The notes: generated by a model not told the origin, from the sequence alone. A stretch of 19,807 nucleotides of DNA from an uncultured Collinsella sp. (GCA_902478825.1 CABSMK010000011.1:1-19807); one strand, 5' to 3'. Counted from the first letter of the stretch, positions 1 to 7,578 are shown. Translations and numbers: made by a program.

Positions 1-47
1 GAGATCTGCGCATGTCTCGTGGGCTCGGAGATGTGTATAAGAGACAG
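1..47. other. Untrimmed Illumina Nextera/P7 adapter (artefact)
   Basis: Bases 14-47 match the Nextera transposase read-2 adapter, ending in the Tn5 mosaic end AGATGTGTATAAGAGACAG. Bases 1-5 (GAGAT) are the end of the P7 oligo. The 8 bases between them (CTGCGCAT) sit where the i7 index belongs and match, from memory, Nextera XT index N715. This is library sequence, not genome. Real sequence starts at about base 48. An apparent rightward reading frame starting at base 12 is created partly by the adapter. Confidence 0.97.
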
Positions 48-593
48 GTCCAGGTAGTCATCAACCGAGATATCAAAGCGCCCGTCACGGACCCAACCCA
101 GGTCGAGCGCTTGACCCTCGATGGTGCGGACGATCATCTCGGTAAGCTCGTGGAGCACGCGCAGCTTCACGTCGGACTCCAGCGTGGGGTCGTCGAGAAC
201 CGTCTTGGTGACCATGGTGAGCGCCAGGTCGCCGCAATTGATGGCAAGGCCCGTGCCCTCGGTAAGGTGCATGCAGGGCTTGCCTCGACGAAGCTGTCCG
301 TTGTCGGCGATGTCGTCGTGGATCAGCGCGCCCGACTGGAAATGCTCGATGGCTGCCGCGGCGCTGCGGGCGCTCTCAAAGCTACCGCCCACTGCGGTTG
401 CGGCGAGCATACAGATAAGCGGGCGGTGGCGCTTGCCGGCGTTGGCCGTAAAAGCCGAGAGCGGCGCATACAGGTAGCGCTCGATATCGGCAGAGGTCGC
501 CTGTCCGTCAAAGAACGTGGCCAGATAGTCGTTAATCTGGTCAAAGTGCTGGGCTAAAAAGCTGGTAAACGGACTGGACACGGGTTCTCGCAT
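48..593 (-). CDS. Polyprenyl synthetase (isoprenyl diphosphate synthase), C-terminus missing
   Basis: Translating leftward from the ATG at 591-593 gives 182 codons with no stop before the adapter junction at base 47, so only the N-terminal half of a roughly 300-350 residue protein is present. The first aspartate-rich motif of trans-prenyltransferases is clear at residues 93-97 (DDIAD, in the context LIHDDIADNGQLRRGKP), preceded by GKRHRP, the usual diphosphate-binding region. The second Asp-rich motif would lie in the missing part. The family condenses isopentenyl diphosphate with allylic diphosphates to make farnesyl, geranylgeranyl or longer chains for quinones and cell-wall lipid carriers. 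Chain length cannot be judged from this fragment. The ribosome-binding site is weak (AGAAAGA next to the ATG), so the start is less certain than the family call. It is followed in the same direction, upstream, by the PTS gene 113 bp away. Confidence 0.9.
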
Positions 594-706
594 TCTTTCT
601 GAGGTTGCGTTGATGCAATATGCAGACAACATATTGCCACATTAGGGCGTTTGGCGCGGCAGTTTTGGCGATTTGGGACAACGGGCGTGCGTTTGATGGA
701 GCGCGC

Positions 707-3157
707 CTAAATCAGCCCAAAATGCTCGAGCGCCGCAACGACACCGTCGTGATCGACGGTGTCGGTCACGTAATCGGCCTTATCCTTGAGATAGTCCGGC
801 GCATTGCCCATGGCGATACCGACATCGACGGCGTTCATCAGCGAGACGTCATTGCTGGCGTCGCCAATGCCGTATACGGTTCCGTGGTGGGGGTCGAGGG
901 CGTCGAGTACAGACTGGATGCCCCCGCGCTTCGTGCATTCGCGGGGCGAGATTTCGGTTACCTCGAGTTCGAGCTCATTAAAGCACAGCAGCGGCTCAAG
1001 TGCCTTATCTTGAGCGATGTGGTTGGCGAGCGATGTAGACATCAAGATCTTGTAGACACTGTAATGTTGCAGCTGCGTGACTGCGTCGCCCAGGGTGCGC
1101 GCGTATCCGGGAGCATCGGGCGCATCGGCACTCATGCGCACGATGCCGTTGAGGCCCTCAAAGCGGATGACCTCGCCCGATTGCTCAAGGTAGGGGGCAA
1201 GACGCTGCAGCATACTGGGCGTCATCGACAGATCGCGAATTGCGTGTCCGTTGATCTCGGCGTAACCGCCCGCAAGACAGACGATGCCGGTCCAAGGCAG
1301 CTCAAGAAGTTTGGGGTGGATGCAGCTCAGGGTGCGTCCCGTGCAGATAAAGGCCATGTTGCCGTTGGCGACAAACTCGCGGATTGCCTGCGAAACCGCC
1401 TCGTTGGGATAGGGGGAGAGGTCCCGCTCGTCTTCGGGAAGGTCTTGGGCGAGCCTGGGGTCTTGCCAGGCGAGCGTTCCGTCGATATCGAAGAAGCAAA
1501 TAGAGCCGCGCTTATGGGCTGCGCTGGCGGCAGGGGAGGCCGAGGTGGTGGGCACAAATTCCGGCTCGAGGCCCATGATCTGGTCAAAATGCTCTTTAAC
1601 GCGGGGAACGGAGATGCCGATGACCACCTGGGCGGTCTTGCCCGTAATGATGAGGCCCTTGGCGCCCACCGCGACAAACGACGCGTTATCTGCAACGATG
1701 GAAGGGTCTGCGACCTCGACGCGCAGGCGCGTGGCGCAGTTGGTTGCGCCCACGATATTGCCAACGCCACCTAAAAGCTGAATTACCCGCTCAGCGAGGA
1801 CGTGATCTTGATCGGATCGACTATCGACCTCGTCATTGGGGGATTGCTCTTTGACAAAGTCGCTTCCCGTTAAACAATCGATTGCCGCGCGATTGGCAAC
1901 ATGATCCTCGCGGCCCGGTGTCTTAAGGTCATAGACCAAGATGAGTGCTCGAAAACTAACAAAAAAGATGAGGCTAAAAGCAAGGCCGATACCGAGCGCC
2001 AAAAGATAGGCACCGGCATGCGTGCGCATGAGCGGAATAAAGTTGAAGGCTGCCATCTCCATCAGGCCGCCCGAGAAGATGCCGACGATGCCAAAGAGAT
2101 TCATGGTTGTGGCAAGGCAAGACGATAAGACGGCGTAGAGCAAAAAGAGCCCGGGGTGGGTGAACATAAAGAGAAACTCGAGTGGCTCGGTAACGCCGCA
2201 AACCGCCGAGGCGATGATGGCGGGAGCAAGGATGACCCTGAGGCCGGCGCGGCGCTCGGGTTTTGCGGTGGAGTAGAACGCAGCTGCGATGGCAGGAAGG
2301 CCAAAGAGCTTGACCCAGCCGGTGGCGGTAAAACCGGCCCACGGCGCAAGTTCATTAAGGGGGCGCGTGCTATGGGAGAGGATGGGGAGCAAACTGCTCC
2401 ACGTGGCGTAGATGCCGTCGTTAATGACCAGGTTGTCGTAGTAGATCGGCATGTAGAGCAGGTGGTGCAGCCCCATGGGCTCGAGTGCTCGTTCTAAAAA
2501 GACAAAGATGCCCACGCCAAAGGGACCGATGCCTGCAAGCGCGTGACGCAGCGTATCAGTTACATCGTATACGGAGGGCACGATGGCGGCCGAGATAGCG
2601 GCAAGGGCAAACACGGCAAAAAAGCTGATGAGGTAGACCAGCGAGGAGCCCGAGAAGGTGCCGAGCCAATCGGGAACCTTGGCATCGTAGAAGCGGTCAT
2701 GGATGGCGACGACGGTTGCCGATACCGCCAGCGGGCCGATAATGCCGGTGTCGAGCGTCTTGATGCCGTCGATGATGGTGATGCCGCTAGCGGAGGTCAA
2801 AGACGACGGGTACTTAAGTCCAAGATTGTCTCCGCTCAGCTTAATGATCTCGCTCAAAAAGAAGCAGTAGGCAAAATAGGCGACGAGAGCCTCGAGGCAG
2901 CAACGAGCCGGTTGTTTTTGGGCAAGACCGATGGGCAGCGCTACGGCAAAAAGGAGCGGGAGGCGTTTAAAGACCGTCCACGAGCCGCGCTGGATGATGG
3001 TCCAAAAAGCGTACCAAGGGGTTCCGTATACGGCGAGATCGCCGACGATGTCCGCAGTCGTTGCGAGAGCGGAGACGCCGACCATGAGGCCTGATATAGA
3101 AAACAGCATGGCGGGCGCGAACATTGCCCCGCCAAAGCGTTGGATTTTTTGCAGCAT
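707..3157 (-). CDS. Alpha-glucoside PTS EIICB fused to a HAD-IIB (Cof-like) phosphatase
   Basis: This 816-residue protein has three parts. Residues 1-410 are a membrane EIIC domain that starts MLQKIQRFGGAMF like MalP/GlvCB/AglA permeases. It has LERALEPMGLHHLLY near 221-235 and GVTEPLEFLF at 321-330, the conserved region with the sugar-site glutamate. Residues 451-530 are EIIB, with phospho-acceptor Cys474 in NCATRLR. After a Ser/Ala/Thr-rich linker (about 536-548), residues 553-816 form a complete HAD hydrolase: motif I DIDGT (Asp557, Asp559), Thr606 in CTGR, Lys743, and GIGDASND (Asp766, Asn769, Asp770). EIICB imports and phosphorylates an alpha-glucoside; the HAD domain could dephosphorylate the product (inference). 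No EIIA is present, so one must come from elsewhere in the genome. No phospho-alpha-glucosidase gene lies nearby. GGAAGG (3164-3169) sits 6 nt before the ATG. Family assignments are strong; the substrate (maltose, trehalose or another) is open. Confidence 0.93.
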   Translation of the reverse strand: MLQKIQRFGGAMFAPAMLFSISGLMVGVSALATTADIVGDLAVYGTPWYAFWTIIQRGSWTVFKRLPLLFAVALPIGLAQKQPARCCLEALVAYFAYCFFLSEIIKLSGDNLGLKYPSSLTSASGITIIDGIKTLDTGIIGPLAVSATVVAIHDRFYDAKVPDWLGTFSGSSLVYLISFFAVFALAAISAAIVPSVYDVTDTLRHALAGIGPFGVGIFVFLERALEPMGLHHLLYMPIYYDNLVINDGIYATWSSLLPILSHSTRPLNELAPWAGFTATGWVKLFGLPAIAAAFYSTAKPERRAGLRVILAPAIIASAVCGVTEPLEFLFMFTHPGLFLLYAVLSSCLATTMNLFGIVGIFSGGLMEMAAFNFIPLMRTHAGAYLLALGIGLAFSLIFFVSFRALILVYDLKTPGREDHVANRAAIDCLTGSDFVKEQSPNDEVDSRSDQDHVLAERVIQLLGGVGNIVGATNCATRLRVEVADPSIVADNASFVAVGAKGLIITGKTAQVVIGISVPRVKEHFDQIMGLEPEFVPTTSASPAASAAHKRGSICFFDIDGTLAWQDPRLAQDLPEDERDLSPYPNEAVSQAIREFVANGNMAFICTGRTLSCIHPKLLELPWTGIVCLAGGYAEINGHAIRDLSMTPSMLQRLAPYLEQSGEVIRFEGLNGIVRMSADAPDAPGYARTLGDAVTQLQHYSVYKILMSTSLANHIAQDKALEPLLCFNELELEVTEISPRECTKRGGIQSVLDALDPHHGTVYGIGDASNDVSLMNAVDVGIAMGNAPDYLKDKADYVTDTVDHDGVVAALEHFGLI

Positions 3158-3200
3158 GTTCTGCCTTCCGAATATCGAGGCGCGTTGCGCGTGGGGAAAC

Positions 3201-3223
3201 GTTTAAACAATGGATTCATTGTA
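3201..3223 (-). promoter_or_regulatory. PTS-fusion promoter -10 with GTTTAAAC operator-like dyad
   Basis: On the minus strand TACAAT (3218-3223) is a good -10 box for the PTS gene; its -35 is weak. The 8-bp palindrome GTTTAAAC (3201-3208) lies just downstream, near the expected transcription start, where a bound repressor would block initiation. The same motif lies at the regulator, ABC and malQ promoters. A further interrupted dyad, AACCGT-CA-ACGGTT (3283-3296), sits in the middle of this divergent region and is unassigned. Confidence 0.5.
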
Positions 3224-3322
3224 GAGGACCAGACGATTGTCGTACCGGCAGTTTTGAGCGAAACCGATTTGGGCATGACAGAAACCGTCAACGGTTAAAT
3301 CCTGTCGCTTTACCGATATTCG

Positions 3323-3351
3323 GTTTAAACAACTTTAAGAAATGCTATCGT
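3323..3351 (+). promoter_or_regulatory. GntR-regulator promoter overlapped by GTTTAAAC dyad
   Basis: TATCGT (3346-3351), with TG two bases upstream (TGC-TATCGT), is a plausible extended -10. TTTAAA (3324-3329) is a possible -35 with a 16-nt spacer. The palindrome GTTTAAAC (3323-3330) covers that -35, as expected for autorepression. The layout AAACAAC...TATCGT is repeated almost exactly at the ABC operon promoter. Confidence 0.5.
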
Positions 3352-3386
3352 GCCTAGCCGGAAATGAATAATGTAGAGGTGAAACA

Positions 3387-4106
3387 ATGCCAAAAGCGAT
3401 ATACGAAGGAATCTACCGAGAAATACGCTCGCGCATCATTAATGGGACCTATGCGTTTCAGGAGATGCTGCCAACCGAAGCCGAGCTGACCGCGGAGTTC
3501 GGATGCACTCGCAATACCGTCCGTCGCGCCTTGGGTATGCTGGCCGACGGGATGTTTGTGCAGCCCATACACGGCAAGGGCGTGCGCGTTATTTGGCTTA
3601 AGGGCGAAACCGACATGTTGGGCGCACTCGAAGAGGTTGAGTCGTTTGGCGAGTTTGCAAAGCGCAACAATGCCGTTGCATCTACGGACGTTAAGTCTTT
3701 CGAACATCTGGTTTGCACCGAGCAACTCTCTCGTCACCTGGGCTTTAAGGTGGGCGAGGAGTTGATTCGCGTAGTGCGTGTCCGAAGCCTCAACGGCAAC
3801 GCGCGCCAAGTGGACCATGGCTATTTTTTGGCGTCGATCGCCAAGGGCCTGACTCCCGAGATCGCGGCAGATTCTATTTACGGCTATCTGGAGCACAAGC
3901 GCGGTGTCAAAGTGATGGCGAGCCGTCGTACGGTGAGTGTCGAGCTCGCCAACGATGAGGACTGCAGCTATCTTGACCTCGGCAAATACAACTGCGTTGC
4001 CGTCATGGAGAGTCAGTCGTACACCTCGGACGGCATCTTGTTTGAGGTGACGCACACTCGCACACACCCCGAGATCTTCCATTACCGTGTCAATTCCAAG
4101 CGATAG
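3387..4106 (+). CDS. TreR-like GntR/HutC-family transcriptional regulator
   Basis: The 239-residue length is typical of the HutC subfamily. Residues 1-70 form the GntR winged helix-turn-helix (YREIRSRIINGTY, LPTEAELTAEFGCTRNTVRRAL, then the wing IHGKGVRV). Residues about 90-235 are a UTRA effector domain. The end (SIYGYLEHKRGVKV..., then LFEVTHTRTHPEIFHYRV) resembles Bacillus TreR, whose effector is trehalose-6-phosphate, so a sugar phosphate is the likely ligand here (inference). AGAGGTG lies 6 nt before the ATG. The gene is divergent from the PTS fusion, whose transport reaction would generate such a ligand, and upstream of the ABC sugar operon, from which a strong terminator separates it. 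GTTTAAAC-like dyads at all these promoters suggest it represses them and itself. The exact effector is unproven. Confidence 0.9.
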   Translation: MPKAIYEGIYREIRSRIINGTYAFQEMLPTEAELTAEFGCTRNTVRRALGMLADGMFVQPIHGKGVRVIWLKGETDMLGALEEVESFGEFAKRNNAVASTDVKSFEHLVCTEQLSRHLGFKVGEELIRVVRVRSLNGNARQVDHGYFLASIAKGLTPEIAADSIYGYLEHKRGVKVMASRRTVSVELANDEDCSYLDLGKYNCVAVMESQSYTSDGILFEVTHTRTHPEIFHYRVNSKR

Positions 4107-4144
4107 CCGGCTAGCTCGCAGCCTGACGAGACTCATGGCCTCAA

Positions 4145-4199
4145 AGAGAAAACGCCCGGTCAAACCGACGGTACATCGGCTTGACCGGGCGTTTTCTCT
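4145..4199. terminator. Strong bidirectional terminator after the regulator gene
   Basis: A perfect 19-bp stem (4145-4163 with 4181-4199) contains the GC core CGCCCGGTCAA, flanked by AGAGAAAA on the left and TTTTCTCT on the right, so it can work on both strands. The loop holds a further 4-bp stem (CCGA 4165-4168 with TCGG 4176-4179). It isolates the regulator gene from the ABC operon. Confidence 0.9.
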
Positions 4200-4217
4200 G
4201 CATTCGACAACAAATAA

Positions 4218-4229
4218 TTGTTTATACAA
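4218..4229. promoter_or_regulatory. Distal operator-like dyad TTGTTTATACAA
   Basis: TTGTTTATACAA is a near-palindrome that closely resembles the TreR operator consensus TTGTATATACAA known from Bacillus. It lies about 100 bp upstream of the inferred ABC-operon start and 75 bp centre-to-centre from the proximal site (about 7 helical turns), a spacing that would permit repression by DNA looping. That function is inference. Confidence 0.5.
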
Positions 4230-4292
4230 AACTTGTCAAGTATCAAGTTGAAATTACCGTTCACCGAAGTTTTTCTACCGCTCTAGTAATAC

Positions 4293-4324
4293 TTGTTCAA
4301 ACAACTAGCCAAATAGCGTATCGT
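4293..4324 (+). promoter_or_regulatory. ABC sugar operon promoter with TTGTTCAAACAA dyad
   Basis: TATCGT (4319-4324) is the proposed -10 and TTCAAA (4296-4301) the -35, with a 17-nt spacer. The dyad TTGTTCAAACAA (4293-4304) overlaps the -35. The order and spacing mirror the regulator promoter, where GTTTAAAC lies 23 bp (here 24 bp) before TATCGT. The box assignments are by eye. Confidence 0.5.
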
Positions 4325-4338
4325 ACAAATCAGCAAAA

Positions 4339-4389
4339 GGGGCAAAGTCCCCGAGCCAATCTCCGAAGGCGGCGGCAAAGGGTGCCGCC
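4339..4389 (+). promoter_or_regulatory. Structured 5' leader of the binding-protein mRNA
   Basis: The predicted leader of about 80 nt contains two hairpins: GGGG (4339-4342) with CCCC (4349-4352), and GGCGGC (4368-4373) with GCCGCC (4384-4389) around a 10-nt loop. The ribosome-binding site AGGGTGG (4399-4405) follows and is left unpaired. I do not recognise a riboswitch class; the hairpins may stabilise the 5' end of a highly expressed mRNA. Confidence 0.4.
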
Positions 4390-4412
4390 ACGGTGTGAAA
4401 GGGTGGATTGTA

Positions 4413-5729
4413 ATGAAGAACGAAATGAGCAGAAGGCAGTTCCTGGGCTTTGCTGGTTCCGCGGCTGCAGTTCTTGGTCTGGGCCTCGTGGGTTGCGGTG
4501 GTTCTGCCGGCTCCGGCTCCTCTGCTTCTGGTGACGCTGCCGAGGTCTACTTCCTCCAATTCAAGCCCGAGGTCGACAAGGAGTGGAAGGAGATCGCCAA
4601 GGCCTATAAGAAGGAGAAGGGCGTCGAGGTCAAGATCGTGACCGCCGCCTCCAACACCTACGAGGAGAAGCTCAAGTCCGAGATGTCCAAGAGCTCCGCT
4701 CCGACCCTGTTCCAGGTCAACGGCCCCACCGGTCTTAAGAACTGGAAGGATTACTGCGCCGACCTGTCCGATACCAAGCTCCGCGGTGAGCTCATTGACG
4801 ACTCCCTGGCTCTGCAGTCCGACGGCAAGGATCTGGGTATCGACTGGGTCCAGGAGAGCTACGGCATCATCTACAACAAGCAGCTGCTCGAGAAGGCTGG
4901 TTACAAGGCCGAGGACATCAACTCCTTCGACAAGCTGAAGGCTTGTGCCGACGACATCCAGGCCCGCAAGGACGAGCTTGGTGTTGAGGGCGCCTTCACT
5001 TCCGCTGGCATGGACGACTCCTCCAGCTGGCGCTACACCACCCACCTTGCCAACCTCCCGCTCTACTACGAGTTCGAGAAGGAGCACAATCAGGAGGACG
5101 ACGAGATCAAGGGCGAGTATCTCGACAACTTCAAGCAGATTTTCGACCTGTACATCACCGACTCCACCTGCGATCCTTCGCAGCTTGCCTCCAAGACCGG
5201 CGACGACGCCACCAACGAGTTCGCAACCGGCAAGGCCGTCTTCTACCAGAACGGTTCTTGGGCCTACGCTGACCTCACCAAGGCCGGCATGACCGACGAT
5301 CAGATTGGCATGATGCCCATCTACATCGGTGTCGACGGCGAGGAGAACCAGGGCCTGTGCTCCGGCGGCGAGAACTACTGGTGCGTCAGCTCCCAGGCTT
5401 CCGAGGATGCCCAGAAGGCCACCGAGGACTTCATGTATTGGTGCGTCACTTCTGACACCGCCACCAGCATCATCGCTGACAAGATGGGTCTGACTGCCCC
5501 GTTCAAGAGCGCTAAGGAGACCACCAACGTCTTCTCGCAGCAGGCCGTTGCCATGGCCAAGGACGGCAAGAAGACCGTCGCTTGGGACTTCGTTTACATC
5601 CCCTCTGAGGAGTGGAAGAAGAACCTCAAGCAGGCTCTGATTGCCTATGCTGCCGACAACAGCAAGTGGGACGGCGTCAAGAACGCCTTCGTCGATGGCT
5701 GGAAGACCGAGAAGGCTGCTTCCGAGTAA
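4413..5729 (+). CDS. ABC transporter sugar-binding lipoprotein (family 1), Tat signal
   Basis: This is the extracellular substrate-binding component of the import operon. The N-terminus combines a twin-arginine motif (SRRQFLGFAG, Arg7-Arg8) with a lipobox LVGC ending at Cys28, so it is predicted to be exported folded by Tat and then lipid-anchored, with a Gly/Ser linker after the cysteine. The mature part has the MalE-like layout of family 1 solute-binding proteins (PTLFQVNGPTGLKNW..., YGIIYNKQLLEKAGY..., GKAVFYQNGSW). I start it at the ATG at 4413 because AGGGTGG lies 7 nt upstream; a GTG at 4395 would give six extra residues and a worse signal. The length (438 residues) is normal. The codon choice is strongly biased to C-ending codons, which fits high expression. 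Maltodextrin or another alpha-glucooligosaccharide is inferred as ligand from the malQ-glgP neighbourhood, not from the sequence itself. Confidence 0.9.
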   Translation: MKNEMSRRQFLGFAGSAAAVLGLGLVGCGGSAGSGSSASGDAAEVYFLQFKPEVDKEWKEIAKAYKKEKGVEVKIVTAASNTYEEKLKSEMSKSSAPTLFQVNGPTGLKNWKDYCADLSDTKLRGELIDDSLALQSDGKDLGIDWVQESYGIIYNKQLLEKAGYKAEDINSFDKLKACADDIQARKDELGVEGAFTSAGMDDSSSWRYTTHLANLPLYYEFEKEHNQEDDEIKGEYLDNFKQIFDLYITDSTCDPSQLASKTGDDATNEFATGKAVFYQNGSWAYADLTKAGMTDDQIGMMPIYIGVDGEENQGLCSGGENYWCVSSQASEDAQKATEDFMYWCVTSDTATSIIADKMGLTAPFKSAKETTNVFSQQAVAMAKDGKKTVAWDFVYIPSEEWKKNLKQALIAYAADNSKWDGVKNAFVDGWKTEKAASE

Positions 5730-5760
5730 GCAGTTGCTGCCCAAGCTATCTGATTAGCGA

Positions 5761-5796
5761 CAGGGGGCGGGCAGACGTTGGTTTGCCCGCCCCCTG
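5761..5796 (+). other. Intercistronic hairpin between binding protein and permeases
   Basis: A perfect 13-bp GC-rich stem (5761-5773 with 5784-5796) closes a 10-nt loop. No T-tract follows, so it is unlikely to be a full terminator. In sugar ABC operons such hairpins after the binding-protein gene protect its mRNA from 3' decay and lower permease expression; that role is inferred here. Confidence 0.7.
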
Positions 5797-5816
5797 CATA
5801 TTGAAAGGACCCTTCT

Positions 5817-6671
5817 ATGGGCAAAGCACTCAAGCGCTGGTGGCCGCTCTTTATGCTGCCCACGTGTCTGGCGTTTATGATCGGGTTCGTGATCCCCTTT
5901 ATCCAGGGTTTCTATCTCTCGTTCTGCCAGTTTATTACCATCAACAACACGCACTTTGTCGGTATCGAGAACTACGTGCGCGCACTGTCCGATCCGCAGT
6001 TTGCCACGTCGTTCTTCTTTACCGTGGCGTTTGCCTTCCTGTCGACGGTGCTCATCAACGTGATCGCCCTCGCCATCGCGCAGGCGCTCACCCGCAAAGC
6101 GCTCAAGGGCACCAACATCTTCCGTACGATCTTCTTTATGCCTAACCTGATCGGCGGCATCGTGCTGGGCTACATCTGGCAGATTCTGATCAACTGCCTG
6201 CTCTCCAACGTGGGCGCCCAGCTCATCGCCCTTAACTCTGCTGCTGGCTTCTGGGGCCTTATCATCCTGACCCTGTGGCAGCAGGTCGGCTACATGATGA
6301 TCATCTACATCGCTGGTCTGCAGTCCATTCCGTCCGACTACATCGAGGCCGCCAAGGTCGACGGTGCCACGGCATGGCAGACGTTTTGGAAGGTTAAGAT
6401 CCCTAACCTGATGCCGACCATCACCATCTGCCTGTTCCTGTCCATCACCAACGGCTTTAAGCTGTTCGACCAGAACCTCGCCCTTACCGGCGGCGCCCCC
6501 GCGCACTCCACCGAGATGCTCGCCCTGAACATCTACAACACGTTCTATTCGCGTGCCGGTATCGCATGGCAGGGCATCGGTCAGGCCAAGGCGGTTATCT
6601 TCTGCATCCTGGTCGTGGCCATCTCCATGATCCAGCTTAAGGCCACGAGGTCCAAGGAGGTGCAGCAGTAA
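5817..6671 (+). CDS. ABC sugar transporter permease, MalF-type
   Basis: This 284-residue inner-membrane protein has about six hydrophobic segments, the first at about residues 9-33. The cytoplasmic EAA loop that docks on the ATPase reads EAAKVDGATAWQTFWKVKIP, near residues 181-200. It matches the MalF/UgpA/MsmF branch of carbohydrate permeases and lacks the long N-terminal extension of enterobacterial MalF. GAAAGGA precedes the ATG by about 8 nt. The stop codon overlaps the next permease start by one base (TAATG), indicating translational coupling. With its partner it forms the membrane channel for the substrate delivered by the upstream lipoprotein. Confidence 0.93.
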   Translation: MGKALKRWWPLFMLPTCLAFMIGFVIPFIQGFYLSFCQFITINNTHFVGIENYVRALSDPQFATSFFFTVAFAFLSTVLINVIALAIAQALTRKALKGTNIFRTIFFMPNLIGGIVLGYIWQILINCLLSNVGAQLIALNSAAGFWGLIILTLWQQVGYMMIIYIAGLQSIPSDYIEAAKVDGATAWQTFWKVKIPNLMPTITICLFLSITNGFKLFDQNLALTGGAPAHSTEMLALNIYNTFYSRAGIAWQGIGQAKAVIFCILVVAISMIQLKATRSKEVQQ

Positions 6672-7510
6672 TGAAACGCGATAAGGTTATCAACCGCGCG
6701 CTCTCGATTTTCTTTACGATCCTGTCGCTCGCGTGGATCTACCCCGTGTTCATGATTGCGCTTAATTCTTTTAAGAAAGCGACCGCAATCAGCACCACCA
6801 CGGCATTCGATCTGCTCACGCCCGAGACGTTCAACGGCCTCGCAAACTACATGCACGCCCTTAACGAGCAGGGCTTTGCCTCGGCATTTATGTACTCGCT
6901 CATCATCACGGTCACGTCGGTCGTGCTGATTTTGGTGTGCTGCTCCATGTGCGCTTGGTACGTGGTTCGTGTCAACAACAAGATCTCGAACTTCTTCTAT
7001 TACCTGTTCGTGTTCTCGATGGTCGTGCCGTTCCAGATGCTCATGTTCACGCTGTCCAATTTGGCGGACCGCATCGGCTTCAACACGCCGTTCAACATCT
7101 GCTTTATCTACCTCGGCTTTGGCGCGGGCCTGGCGGTCTTTATGTTCGCCGGTTTTGTAAAGAACATCCCGCTCGAGATCGAGGAGGCGGCCATGATTGA
7201 TGGCTGCAACCCGGTCCAGGTGTTCTTTAAGATTGTCCTTCCCATCATGAAGCCCACCTATCTTTCGGTCGGCATCCTCGAGACCATGTGGGTCTGGAAC
7301 GACTATCTGCTGCCCTACCTTACGCTCGACTCCACCAAGTACAAGACCATTCCTATCTTGATCCAGTACTTCCGCGGCGGCTACGGCCACGTCGAGCTCG
7401 GCCCCATGATGGCCTGCATCATGATGGTCGTTATCCCCATCGTTATCATGTACATCCTCTGTCAGAAGTACATCATCGACGGCGTGGTGGCAGGTGCCGT
7501 CAAGGGCTGA
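6671..7510 (+). CDS. ABC sugar transporter permease, MalG-type
   Basis: This 279-residue protein belongs to the MalG/UgpE/MsmG branch. It has a hydrophobic first segment (RALSIFFTILSLAWIYPVFM), further membrane helices, and the EAA loop EEAAMIDGCNPVQVFFKIVLP, near residues 174-194. The ending YIIDGVVAGAVKG is characteristic of these permeases. Its ATG overlaps the stop of the preceding permease. It pairs with that protein to form the heterodimeric pore, energised by the ATPase encoded downstream in the same operon. Confidence 0.93.
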   Translation: MKRDKVINRALSIFFTILSLAWIYPVFMIALNSFKKATAISTTTAFDLLTPETFNGLANYMHALNEQGFASAFMYSLIITVTSVVLILVCCSMCAWYVVRVNNKISNFFYYLFVFSMVVPFQMLMFTLSNLADRIGFNTPFNICFIYLGFGAGLAVFMFAGFVKNIPLEIEEAAMIDGCNPVQVFFKIVLPIMKPTYLSVGILETMWVWNDYLLPYLTLDSTKYKTIPILIQYFRGGYGHVELGPMMACIMMVVIPIVIMYILCQKYIIDGVVAGAVKG

Positions 7511-7578
7511 TGCCGTAACTGTTTTGCAAGTTTCTGCGGCACCCCTCAGCGCGGCGCCGCATATCGAAAGGTAGAGAC

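Noticed and set aside
12..557. Rightward open frame of 181 codons at the window start
   Set aside because: Its beginning lies in the sequencing adapter, and the region is the antisense of a clear polyprenyl synthetase.
620..1774. Long rightward open frame opposite the PTS-phosphatase gene
   Set aside because: Antisense shadow produced by high-GC codon bias; its translation has no recognisable domain, while the minus strand has full PTS and HAD motifs.
707..3157. Trehalose-specific PTS (TreB/TreP) despite the TreR-like neighbour
   Set aside because: TreB/TreP has EIIB before EIIC; here EIIC comes first and the N-terminus is MalP/GlvCB-like. Trehalose as an actual substrate is still not excluded.
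3283..3296. AACCGT-CA-ACGGTT dyad as a second operator in the divergent region
   Set aside because: A single copy in the window, with no matching site at other promoters; kept only as a note in the PTS promoter entry.
4305..5744. 479-codon leftward open frame opposite the binding-protein gene
   Set aside because: The translation is a leucine/valine/glycine-rich low-complexity shadow. The plus strand has a ribosome-binding site, signal and family motifs.
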